DNA from: RGIG1927 sp045546275
GTDB taxonomy: Bacteria; Bacillota; Clostridia; UMGS1883
Length of the DNA stretch: 46,514 nt
Assembly (NCBI GenBank): GCA_045546275.1
Contig: JAZQCM010000003.1
Location: forward strand, 1 to 46,514
Direction of reading: 5' to 3'
Positions 1 through 6,170 of the stretch are shown in pieces. The position numbers and the translations under genes are program-made. Under the pieces are notes generated by a model. That model did not search any database, had not been told where the DNA came from, and saw only the letters and a list, made by a program, of their open reading frames with translations. Position 1 is the first letter of the stretch; each line of letters begins with the position of its first letter.

Positions 1-190
1 GCTTGTTTGCTATGCTTCGAAACAGTGTATATCCAACAGTTTTAATGTCATTATACACTATTTTGAGTAAAAAATCACTATTATTTAAGAACTTTCTTAA
101 ACCATCCTTATCCCAACTTGCGTTTAGTTTTTCATTTTAGGATATTGTGATTGATACAGCATTACAACTGATTTGCAAATTTTTAGACAT
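1..190 (-). pseudogene. Partial hypothetical gene with an in-frame TAA, running off the window
   Basis: A minus-strand frame opens with ATG at 190, reads 17 codons (MSKNLQISCNAVSITIS), meets TAA at 137-139, and then continues in the same frame without a stop for 45 codons to the window edge. The part after the stop contains SWDKDGLRKF, FLLKIVYND and GYTLFRSIA, which looks like ordinary protein sequence. No Shine-Dalgarno sequence precedes the ATG, and the ATG itself lies inside a TGTCGAA-type motif, so the true start may be elsewhere. The family is not recognised. It could be a nonsense-mutated gene, a 3' remnant, or chance openness in AT-rich DNA. Confidence 0.35.
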
Positions 191-192
191 TA

Positions 193-199
193 TTCGACA
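193..199 (-). promoter_or_regulatory. TGTCGAA motif upstream of the edge gene
   Basis: The minus strand reads TGTCGAATAATGTCT, which resembles the paired TGTCGAA motif found ahead of three other genes in this island. TGTCGAA matches the core of the Spo0A binding box known from Bacillus and Clostridium. Assignment to Spo0A is only inference. Confidence 0.25.
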
Positions 200-206
200 T
201 TCTATA

Positions 207-234
207 TATTGCGACACATAAGGTTTAGATGCAA
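207..234. repeat. 28-bp direct repeat, copy 1
   Basis: This 28-bp stretch, ending in AGGTTTAGATGCAA, is identical to positions 3474-3501 and in the same orientation. In both places it lies just after the stop of one minus-strand gene and just before the TGTCGAA motif of the next, so it marks a boundary between gene modules. Read on the plus strand it encodes GLDAT followed by NFLKSL, which resembles the remnant at 1277-1357. Confidence 0.8.
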
Positions 235-299
235 CTAATTTTTTAAAAAGTTTATATCAAGTTAAGAAGCAAAAATCAAGTTTTGTTATCTGTCAGTTT

Positions 300-854
300 T
301 TAGCTAATATTTACATAGTTCCAGTATAAATTTTCTGTATCTGCATCAAATAAAACATAATAAATATCAAATGGCAAATCATCAATCACTCTACAAATAA
401 AAGACATTATTTTCGGTGCTAACTGCTCATGCGAAAATCCATAATCACCTGTACCTAAAGCAGGCACCAAAATACTTTTATATCCCTTTTGTACAGCAAT
501 CATAAAAACATTTATATATGTATTTAATAACAGTTGCTCTGCAACATTGTAATCTTCGTAATCCCATATTCTTGGCCCTTGGGCAAATATAATATCACAC
601 GGCAAATTGAATCCTGGGGTAATCCTGACATCTGTAACTTTCATCTCGTTTTCGCCAGGCTTGTTATAATAACATATACCAAACTTCCGTTCGGTATATG
701 TCTCCAATAAATCAACACCTGCTTTTCTAAATATTGAACCACTGACACCAGCGCCACATCGCATCATTGGATTGGTCGGATTTACGATTGCATCTGCTAA
801 AGACAAAAAACTATCACTAGTTATATCGCCAGATTTCAAAAATAATTTACCCAT
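300..854 (-). CDS. Macro domain protein (ADP-ribose binding or hydrolysing)
   Basis: This 184-residue protein is a single macro domain. The start of the fold is seen in SGDIT followed by DAIVNPTNP and the glycine-rich RCGAGVSGSIFRKAG (residues about 9-45). The second phosphate-binding loop is PALGTGDYGF near residue 130. Macro domains bind or hydrolyse ADP-ribose, O-acetyl-ADP-ribose or ADP-ribosylated bases and proteins. In accessory islands they often reverse the action of ADP-ribosyltransferase toxins; that role here is inference, since no such toxin is seen. The start is supported by GGAGG nine bases upstream. It lies 32 bp after the 125-residue gene and probably shares its promoter. Confidence 0.85.
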   Translation of the reverse strand: MGKLFLKSGDITSDSFLSLADAIVNPTNPMMRCGAGVSGSIFRKAGVDLLETYTERKFGICYYNKPGENEMKVTDVRITPGFNLPCDIIFAQGPRIWDYEDYNVAEQLLLNTYINVFMIAVQKGYKSILVPALGTGDYGFSHEQLAPKIMSFICRVIDDLPFDIYYVLFDADTENLYWNYVNIS

Positions 855-886
855 ATTTTATACCTCCTATTATATTGATTGTAACA

Positions 887-1264
887 TCAATACTGTACAA
901 AAAATGGTGCATCCTTTAATATTGTGTGTTTTAGTTTTTCCTTATAGTTTATATCATCTAATGTTTTAAGAATTTTTTCTTGTGGCACACCTACAAAATT
1001 TGCTCTTTCAATGGACTTATAAAATTTCGAATTCAACTCTTCATCAAAAACCATTGCCTCAATATTAATAAACTTCTTTGCACTATTTCTTATGCTATCT
1101 AATATTTTTTCTGTCTCTTCTTGCAGTTTATTATCTAAGATATTTATATTTCTATTGTGTTCCGCTATGAGTTCGGCTTCGGCATCGTTAGATACTTGTT
1201 CAAAATCGCGTAAAACCTTCGATTTTTTGTTCCTCTTGGTCAGGATACCCTTTGCATCCCCCAT
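887..1264 (-). CDS. Hypothetical protein, helical, family not recognised
   Basis: A 125-residue, charged, mostly helical protein. Its N-terminus is rich in lysine and arginine (GILTKRNKKSK), followed by a probable coiled-coil stretch around residues 20-65 (heavy in E, N, L and I). There is no signal peptide or membrane segment. The ribosome binding site before the ATG at 1264 is weak. The same frame is open upstream beyond a TAA at 1277-1279, so this may be the tail of a once longer gene. It is the first gene of a two-gene unit with the macro protein, behind a consensus promoter at 1337-1365. Function unknown. Confidence 0.6.
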   Translation of the reverse strand: MGDAKGILTKRNKKSKVLRDFEQVSNDAEAELIAEHNRNINILDNKLQEETEKILDSIRNSAKKFINIEAMVFDEELNSKFYKSIERANFVGVPQEKILKTLDDINYKEKLKHTILKDAPFFVQY

Positions 1265-1276
1265 ATATATCTTTTT

Positions 1277-1357
1277 TTAATTTTTCGGGATCGTTTCAAA
1301 ACCGCTTAAACTCTGTGCAAACTCGCTTGCATCTAAATTATATGCCTTGTAATAGTT
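1277..1357 (-). pseudogene. Possible C-terminal gene remnant between repeat and gene
   Basis: Starting exactly where the hairpin-rich repeat ends, the minus strand has 26 open codons and a TAA. They include YKAYNLDASEFAQSL and GFETIPKN. The piece LDASEFAQSL resembles LDATNFLKSL encoded on the plus strand at 225-254, next to the 28-bp repeat. It may be the tail of a gene removed by recombination. The same DNA holds the promoter of the next gene, so coding is uncertain. Confidence 0.25.
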
Positions 1358-1365
1358 CGTGTCAA
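1337..1365 (-). promoter_or_regulatory. Consensus promoter TTGACA-17-TATAAT for the 1264-300 unit
   Basis: On the minus strand TTGACA (1365-1360) and TATAAT (1342-1337) are 17 bp apart, a perfect sigma-A type promoter reading into the 125-residue gene and the macro gene. The -35 box is supplied by the terminal inverted repeat of the element at 1357-1600. Confidence 0.75.
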
Positions 1366-1600
1366 GTCAGGTGAACAGTGAATAATAAGAACCATCACGA
1401 AATATAACGAAATCAAAGATTTCTATATTTCGGAGAACCTTGTTATGCTAAAGCATAATAGGACCTGCTATTTTCCACTGTTTTTTCTGCATCACTTTTT
1501 ATCAGAACCCGCGAGAATACTGGTTTTTCTCGCACCCGATAGTATATGTAAATATCAAAATCGGCAAACCAATCTTTTAAATTGTATGGACTTGACACGA
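1357..1600. repeat. Hairpin-rich repeat with inverted ends, copy A (244 bp)
   Basis: The ends are a perfect 12-bp inverted pair (TCGTGTCAAGTC at 1357-1368 and its complement at 1589-1600). Inside are a hairpin GCGAGAATACTGG-loop-TTCTCGC, a CCGAT/ATCGG pair, a long hairpin CGAAATATA/TATATTTCG, TTATGCT/AGCATAA, and an AACAGTG/CACTGTT pair. The right 110 bp are nearly identical to copy B at 2526-2700. No transposase gene is inside. It could be a miniature inverted-repeat element, a recombination site, or a structured transcript region. Confidence 0.75.
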
Positions 1601-1613
1601 GCGGAAATGTAAT

Positions 1614-2471
1614 TTATTCAAATTTATAACAATATCTAAAATTGAATAATTCTGGATCATTTAGAGATATTTGTGTTATTTTATTTCTCTTATTAAATTT
1701 AGGACTTATAAAGATCCAGTTTGTATTTCCATTTACTTTCTGCGACACCAGAGCACAAACTTGTCCCGATTCTGACATCAAAACAATATTTCCTGTTTTT
1801 TTATAATCGCTACTTATTTCTACAACTGTACCATTGATGACTGTATCTGTCTTCTTTAAAGTCTCGCCTTTTCCTCTAAAATACTTAACAACCTCTTTTT
1901 TTCCTCTCAATGGTTCTAATACCCATTGAGAATGAAATTGGATTTTTCTGTCGAAAAGTTTAAATAACTCTTCAAAGCATCCTGATTGATATGCTTCAAT
2001 AATTTTTTCTACGCAATAATGTTTGTAATCATCATCTTTCTTTTTAGGAATGGATATCTTAGAAAGGTCTTCATTTCCTTGATATTTTATATAATATCCA
2101 TCATATTTTAGTGCAAGCCCTCTTTCTGCTCTAACAGGGTCGTTAGACATCAAACCCACAGAAGCAAACATCGGTGTTACTCCCTGTTTTAAACAAAACT
2201 CCGAAAATCTTTTTTTCATTCCATAAGAGATCTTCCCTTCATATGGATATATATCCCCTGCTACTATAACAAAAAATCTCTGTCCGTTTTTATTTGCAAT
2301 CACTTGAGTAGGTTTTTCATTTACAATAATTCCTTCAATAGTGTATCCGTTTTCCTGCATTGATTTTGCTACAACATTTGTGCAAAACTCATGCAATTCT
2401 AATCCTGACAAAACGTCATCTTCAGTATATTCAGGAATACCATATCCCCAATCTTTTATAGGCTGATCCAT
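1614..2471 (-). CDS. Restriction-endonuclease-like domain fused to an NTF2/SnoaL-like domain
   Basis: A 285-residue cytoplasmic protein with two visible parts. Residues about 25-135 (ELHEFCTNVVAKSM, then QVIANKNGQRFFVIVAGD) have the strand-helix pattern of nuclease-like or Holliday-resolvase-like folds, but I cannot see a clean D-(D/E)xK triad. Residues about 150-215 (FKLFDRKIQFHSQWVLEPLRG, split as FKLFDRKIQF and HSQWVLEPLRG, then GKKEVVKYFRGKGETL) fit an NTF2/SnoaL-like domain of the type found in DUF4440 and in immunity proteins. AAGGAGG lies 9 bp before the ATG. The gene is flanked on both sides by copies of the hairpin-rich repeat in direct orientation, as a cassette would be. The toxin-immunity role is inference. 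Confidence 0.6.
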   Translation of the reverse strand: MDQPIKDWGYGIPEYTEDDVLSGLELHEFCTNVVAKSMQENGYTIEGIIVNEKPTQVIANKNGQRFFVIVAGDIYPYEGKISYGMKKRFSEFCLKQGVTPMFASVGLMSNDPVRAERGLALKYDGYYIKYQGNEDLSKISIPKKKDDDYKHYCVEKIIEAYQSGCFEELFKLFDRKIQFHSQWVLEPLRGKKEVVKYFRGKGETLKKTDTVINGTVVEISSDYKKTGNIVLMSESGQVCALVSQKVNGNTNWIFISPKFNKRNKITQISLNDPELFNFRYCYKFE

Positions 2472-2511
2472 AATTATAATTCCTCCTTTAAATTCCCAGT
2501 GTCAGACATCT

Positions 2512-2528
2512 TTCGACATAATTCGACT
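2512..2528 (-). promoter_or_regulatory. Paired TGTCGAA motifs ahead of the 1614-2471 gene
   Basis: On the minus strand GTCGAAT-TA-TGTCGAAAG lies between the end of repeat copy B and the start codon. TTGACA from the repeat end (2536-2531) could serve as a -35 box, with only a weak -10 (AAAGAT) 17 bp on. The motif matches the Spo0A box core. Confidence 0.35.
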
Positions 2529-2700
2529 TTTGTCAAGTCAGTAGAACAGTGAATATAGGTTCTACTACTTTTTCCTGATTTTTCCCTAACCACTTTTCCT
2601 TAGAACCCGCGAGAATACTGGATTTTCTCGCTCCGATAGTATATGTAAATATTATAAATCGGCAAACTAATCTTTTAAATTGTAAGGACTTGACAAAAGT
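2526..2700. repeat. Hairpin-rich repeat with inverted ends, copy B (175 bp)
   Basis: The ends form a perfect 14-bp inverted pair (ACTTTTGTCAAGTC at 2526-2539 and its complement at 2687-2700). Compared with copy A, the outermost bases differ (TTTT instead of CG) but still pair with each other, so both arms changed together. The central GCGAGAATACTGG hairpin and the CCGATAGTATATGTAAAT segment are conserved. The left half found in copy A, with its long hairpin, is shortened here. Confidence 0.75.
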
Positions 2701-2715
2701 ACAAGCATTGTTATT

Positions 2716-3375
2716 TTATAGCGTCGCTACTTCTTTATTTGTCCTAATATCAATAATGTGCATTACCCAATCTTTTTCAAGAAATTCTATCTCATAAGTA
2801 AAGTTTTTAAAATCTTTAAATTCTTCTATAGAATATCCGTTTACGACATTTATAGGGCATTTATTGTCTTTAATAGTAGCTCCGTAGCCAATCATTAAAA
2901 TCCAGAATTTGAACTCTTTATCAAACAGTTCTTTATTATCAAGTTCAATGACATCAAATACGATATCGAAATCAAGGCTTAGAAATAATGGTTCATCTCC
3001 ATTATCTATATCAACCTTACCACTATTTTCCAACATCAATTTCAAGGTTTCTGCGGCGATATATTCATAATCGACATACCGTAATTCATACATGATATTG
3101 GTATCTTCAACTATCAAGTTAGGATTTAAACCATATTTCAAAAGCAATTTACAAATCTCATATATATAAGAACTATGTACTTCTTCCTTACTTGGTTTTC
3201 GCTTAAATTCCTCTTCGAAATCTCTGCATTCCAAAAAACAGTTATCTGCAAACTTGCAGGCAGCTAAAGTGACTTCTTCCGCTATGTACTCAGTTGCTTG
3301 CAACTCTTTTTCTATAACATCGAGCCTTGGCGGTAATTTCATCAGCATAGACAAAAGATATTCAGTTTTACTCAT
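2716..3375 (-). CDS. Hypothetical protein, possibly ankyrin-like
   Basis: A 219-residue acidic cytoplasmic protein. The ATG at 3375 is chosen over one 30 bp upstream because AGAGGTGG lies just before it. The piece ICKLLLKYGLNPN (about residues 78-90) resembles an ankyrin-repeat helix pair with its NPN turn, and AAETLKLMLENSGKVDI looks like a second, weaker unit. Acidic helical-repeat proteins like this are common among immunity proteins of polymorphic toxins, but I do not recognise a named family. Paired TGTCGAA-type motifs and the 28-bp repeat precede it; hairpin repeat copy B follows its stop codon by 15 bp. Confidence 0.6.
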   Translation of the reverse strand: MSKTEYLLSMLMKLPPRLDVIEKELQATEYIAEEVTLAACKFADNCFLECRDFEEEFKRKPSKEEVHSSYIYEICKLLLKYGLNPNLIVEDTNIMYELRYVDYEYIAAETLKLMLENSGKVDIDNGDEPLFLSLDFDIVFDVIELDNKELFDKEFKFWILMIGYGATIKDNKCPINVVNGYSIEEFKDFKNFTYEIEFLEKDWVMHIIDIRTNKEVATL

Positions 3376-3451
3376 AACAACCACCTCTTGTTTATACATT
3401 ATCATACATACAGTACATTAAACCGTACTTTTTTCAACACTATTTGGCATC

Positions 3452-3469
3452 TTTCAACCACATTCGACA
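3452..3469 (-). promoter_or_regulatory. Paired TGTCGAA-type motifs ahead of the 2716-3375 gene
   Basis: The minus strand reads TGTCGAATGTGGTTGAAAG, one exact and one diverged (GGTTGAA) copy with the same spacing as before the GIY-YIG gene. Confidence 0.3.
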
Positions 3470-3473
3470 AAAT

Positions 3474-3501
3474 TATTGCGACACATAAGGTTTAGATGCA
3501 A
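3474..3501. repeat. 28-bp direct repeat, copy 2
   Basis: Identical to 207-234. It lies 7 bp after the stop of the YwqG-like gene and 5 bp before the TGTCGAA motif of the next gene. Confidence 0.8.
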
Positions 3502-3508
3502 ATTAAAA

Positions 3509-4348
3509 CTAATCAAAACAAGGATTCATAACCCACACCCTGTTAAATCTTCTGTTAATTAAATCTTCTTTCTTTATGTAATAAAAATAATTCCTATATT
3601 GTAATAACACAAGCCATTCTCCACCAGTTTCGCCATACAGTTTCTCATATATTTCTTCGCAGGTTTTTATTTCAGAATATTGTAAATATTCTTCATATCC
3701 AAGCAACTTAGCTGTTTCATTCTCTTTTCTTGGATTCCATTTTAAGTAATTTGGATTTTTCCCACAGTTCAGTCTATAATCTAATTCTTCAAATACATCA
3801 TTGGACATATATATTTCTTCGTCCACAAATTGTGGTTCTGTTGGATAATCATCAATTTTAGAAAATTTCAGTACTCTCGAAACTGCAACATAATCTTCTT
3901 CGTATCCCGCTTCAATATACTCGTTCGTTTTTCTTGTCAAATCACTTTTATCAACATCATAATATAATACCTTCCCATAGCCATTATCACCAGCTTCATA
4001 TCCACCAGGATAATCAAAGTCGATAAAGAAATATAAATATCCCGTTTTAGGCAGCAGTCCGCTTTCATCGTATTTTGAAACGAGCGACATATCAAGCTGT
4101 GCTAAAAATTCAAGAGGTTTCTTTTCACCCGTATCATAATCTTTAAAATACGGCCATTTAAACTCACAAGGGACATCTACCTCTGCAAAAAAATTACTCA
4201 AACCTGTTTTTATGTCACCGGTATTCTCATCAATATAATTTTTATATTCTTCAGGTGCAATCTCAACTAATTTGTATATTTCTGTCATTTCAATCAGTAT
4301 CGCTTTTTTCTCAAAATCCTTTATATTTTCATATCTCTTTTTGCTCAT
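3509..4348 (-). CDS. YwqG family protein (DUF1963)
   Basis: A 279-residue cytoplasmic protein of the DUF1963/YwqG family. The family signature is seen in WPYFKDYDTGEKKPLEFLAQLDMS (here as WPYFKDYDTG and PLEFLAQLDMS), then LLPKTGYLYFFIDFD and the closing region PQFVDEE, LNCGKNPNYLKWNP and EWLVLLQY. YwqG proteins are of uncertain biochemical function, but several sit beside LXG or other polymorphic toxins and act as immunity proteins. AGAGGTG lies seven bases before the ATG. The usual family length is 250-300 residues, so it is complete. It is one of a run of unrelated small genes on the same strand, which supports an immunity-type role by context only. Confidence 0.8.
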   Translation of the reverse strand: MSKKRYENIKDFEKKAILIEMTEIYKLVEIAPEEYKNYIDENTGDIKTGLSNFFAEVDVPCEFKWPYFKDYDTGEKKPLEFLAQLDMSLVSKYDESGLLPKTGYLYFFIDFDYPGGYEAGDNGYGKVLYYDVDKSDLTRKTNEYIEAGYEEDYVAVSRVLKFSKIDDYPTEPQFVDEEIYMSNDVFEELDYRLNCGKNPNYLKWNPRKENETAKLLGYEEYLQYSEIKTCEEIYEKLYGETGGEWLVLLQYRNYFYYIKKEDLINRRFNRVWVMNPCFD

Positions 4349-4454
4349 TTATAAACACCTCTTTTTTCGATTAATTAAAGTATATCATTTTGTATGCACA
4401 AAAAATGGTACACACAAACAACACTTTACCCTATAAAAAATATTTTGAAGAAAA

Positions 4455-5393
4455 TTAATTATCATTATATCCGCATTCTCTTGTTTTGAGAACACCTTTC
4501 CAATATGATTCTCGTTCCAAGGTCTTATCCTTTCCCACCTCGTTTTTAGGGAAAATCTCTAATAATGAATATTGGAAATAGTCTTTAATATATTGTATTC
4601 CTTTTGATTTTACCAATTTATTCAATTGGGTGTTGGGGTAATCCTTGTTGTTAACCTCTTCTGAATCATATCCGTTTTCCAAATATGTACTCCATCTGCC
4701 ATAAATACCATTTTCACCGGTTGCAGAACCAACATATAGTTTTCCCGTTTTTGAATCTGTCAAAACATATACCCCGTAAATGTTAGTTAACGCCTCTTTA
4801 CATGATGGTTTATCGATGACACTCTTCAAATCAGTGTAAGATTTACACACTTTATCATACCCGGCAAATTCTTCATCTATGTTCAAATAATGCTCTACCA
4901 ATATTTCTCGCACTTCAATGCTATTCAATATATCATCATTAACATAAAAAAATTGTTGTGGTTTGTTTTTCCAATTAACAGTTAACCGATTACAAAAAGC
5001 ATCATAACATCTTAAGCTTTCACCTTCTGCAACATCAAATTCTTTTTACGTAAAACTGTTATAACCTTTCTTTTCTCTGCATTTATTTGTTATATTTACC
5101 ACATCGACTAAAAGCCATGTATGATATTTAATCTGTATAAACTGAAAAACAATATCCTTTTCCGATAATCTCGATTTTTTTGTAGATCCGATAGATAAGA
5201 TGCTATCAGCAAAAAACTCTTTTTCCTCCGGTTCAGTACTTTTATATAGTTTGAAATAATCTCTAAACTTTTTCTGTTTAAATTTATTTCTATCTGTCCA
5301 AGATGTATTAAACCTAAGTTTTATTCTTTTTTCAGGATACTGTTTTTTTAACTCATCAAATTTTAAAATATCCTTTAATAATATAGTATTCAT
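4455..5393 (-). pseudogene. GIY-YIG nuclease family gene split by one in-frame TAA
   Basis: Two halves of one gene are in the same frame. The first (5393 to 5046, 115 codons, MNTILLKDILKFDELKK to GYNSFT) is the usual N-terminal domain of this family. It stops at TAA 5046-5048. The frame then continues for 39 codons (KEFDVAEGES, LRCYDAFCNRLTVNW, FYVNDDI) into the conserved domain and the GIY-YIG nuclease itself: IYGVYVLTDSKTGKLYVGSA, then IYGRWSTYLENGY, and the end motif ESYWKGVLKTRECGYNDN. TTG at 4928-4926 inside this frame has no ribosome binding site, so the second half is unlikely to be made alone. There is no frameshift. A nonsense mutation is the simplest reading; readthrough is possible. 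GGGGAGAG precedes the first ATG. Confidence 0.85.
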
Positions 5394-5409
5394 TCATTAT
5401 CTCTCCCCT

Positions 5410-5426
5410 TTCGACAACATTCGACA
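5410..5426 (-). promoter_or_regulatory. Two exact TGTCGAA motifs ahead of the GIY-YIG gene
   Basis: The minus strand reads TGTCGAATGTTGTCGAAAG just upstream of the ribosome binding site. The centre-to-centre spacing is 10 bp, one helical turn, as expected for paired sites of a dimeric regulator such as Spo0A. TTGACA at 5448-5443 lies upstream, but no good -10 follows it. Confidence 0.4.
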
Positions 5427-5439
5427 TTCTTTATATTAC

Positions 5440-5570
5440 TCGTGTCAAGACTGGATTAAAAGATTTTTTAGCTAAATTAAATTCGCCTTTTAGCTGACCG
5501 AAGGTCAATTTAGCTCGCGGCAGCGAATTTAGCTGATTTCAACTTCGTTGAATTCATTATAGCACAAGGG
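5440..5570. repeat. Remnant of the hairpin repeat end plus three stem-loops
   Basis: Positions 5440-5466 (TCGTGTCAAG, then ATTAAAAGATT) match the right end of copies A and B in inverted orientation. After it come AAATTCGC (5479-5486) pairing with GCGAATTT (5523-5530) around a GACC-GAA-GGTC hairpin (5496-5506), and a TTCAAC-TTC-GTTGAA hairpin (5538-5552). No gene is seen in 5427-5587. It marks the junction between the island and the core genes. Confidence 0.55.
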
Positions 5571-5587
5571 TTTTTTCTTTGCAATGT

Positions 5588-5625
5588 AAAAAGCAGAATC
5601 CCCAAAATGAGATTCTGCTCTTTTT
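5588..5625 (-). terminator. Bidirectional intrinsic terminator
   Basis: AGCAGAATC (5592-5600) pairs with GATTCTGCT (5611-5619), with runs of T on both sides. It ends the chrA unit on the minus strand. Confidence 0.8.
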
Positions 5626-6170
5626 TAAAATATAAAGCCTGTAAGTATGCCGATTACTGCCGATAAAACAACAATTAGTATGGGGTGCACCTTTTTAATA
5701 CTTAAAACAAGCATTAAAACAAAAACAACCAGACTTACAACCGCATTGTCGGAAATTGCGCCCTCGGGGAAAAACACGGTTTTTGCCATGGAAAGAATTG
5801 CTGCCGCAATTAAACCCACAACTGCGCTCTTGAGCCCCACCATGCACCCTTGCACAATTTTACTTTGCTTGAATTTTTCAAAGCATTTTGCAACTATTAA
5901 TATGATTATAAAGCTGGGAAGCACAACACCCAAGGTTGCAAAAAAGCTACCTAAAACACCACCCTGAACACTGCCGATGTAGGTTGCCATGTTTATGGCG
6001 AAGGGACCGGGGGTTGATTCGCTTACGGCAATGAAATTAATAAGCTCGCTTTCAGTTGCCCAGCTGTTTTTTAAAACCACTTCCTGAATTAAGGGAAGCA
6101 TTGCATAACCGCCACCAAAGGTGAATGCGCCTATTTTAAAGAAGGTAAGAAAAAGTGTGAGTAAAATCAT
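5625..6170 (-). CDS. chrA: Chromate transporter family (CHR), short-chain subunit 2
   Basis: A 181-residue membrane protein of the CHR superfamily, half the size of the classical fused ChrA. The family motifs FGGGYAMLPLI (about residues 18-28) and TPGPFAINMATYIG (about 53-66) are clear, followed by about five more hydrophobic segments. Short-chain CHR proteins work as pairs of antiparallel subunits; the partner is the next gene upstream, whose stop overlaps this start by 4 bp (ATGA). Family members export chromate or take part in anion uptake; in gut Clostridia the real substrate is unknown. A terminator follows its stop codon. Confidence 0.88.
   Translation of the reverse strand: MILLTLFLTFFKIGAFTFGGGYAMLPLIQEVVLKNSWATESELINFIAVSESTPGPFAINMATYIGSVQGGVLGSFFATLGVVLPSFIIILIVAKCFEKFKQSKIVQGCMVGLKSAVVGLIAAAILSMAKTVFFPEGAISDNAVVSLVVFVLMLVLSIKKVHPILIVVLSAVIGILTGFIF

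Noticed and set aside
1357..1613. An open minus-strand frame through repeat copy A (LVSSPYNLKDWF and on)
   Set aside because: Copy B has stops in the corresponding frame, and the part open in copy B is in a different frame, so the repeat is not conserved as coding.
207..3501. CRISPR array
   Set aside because: The 28-bp repeat occurs only twice, more than 3 kb apart, and no cas gene is present.
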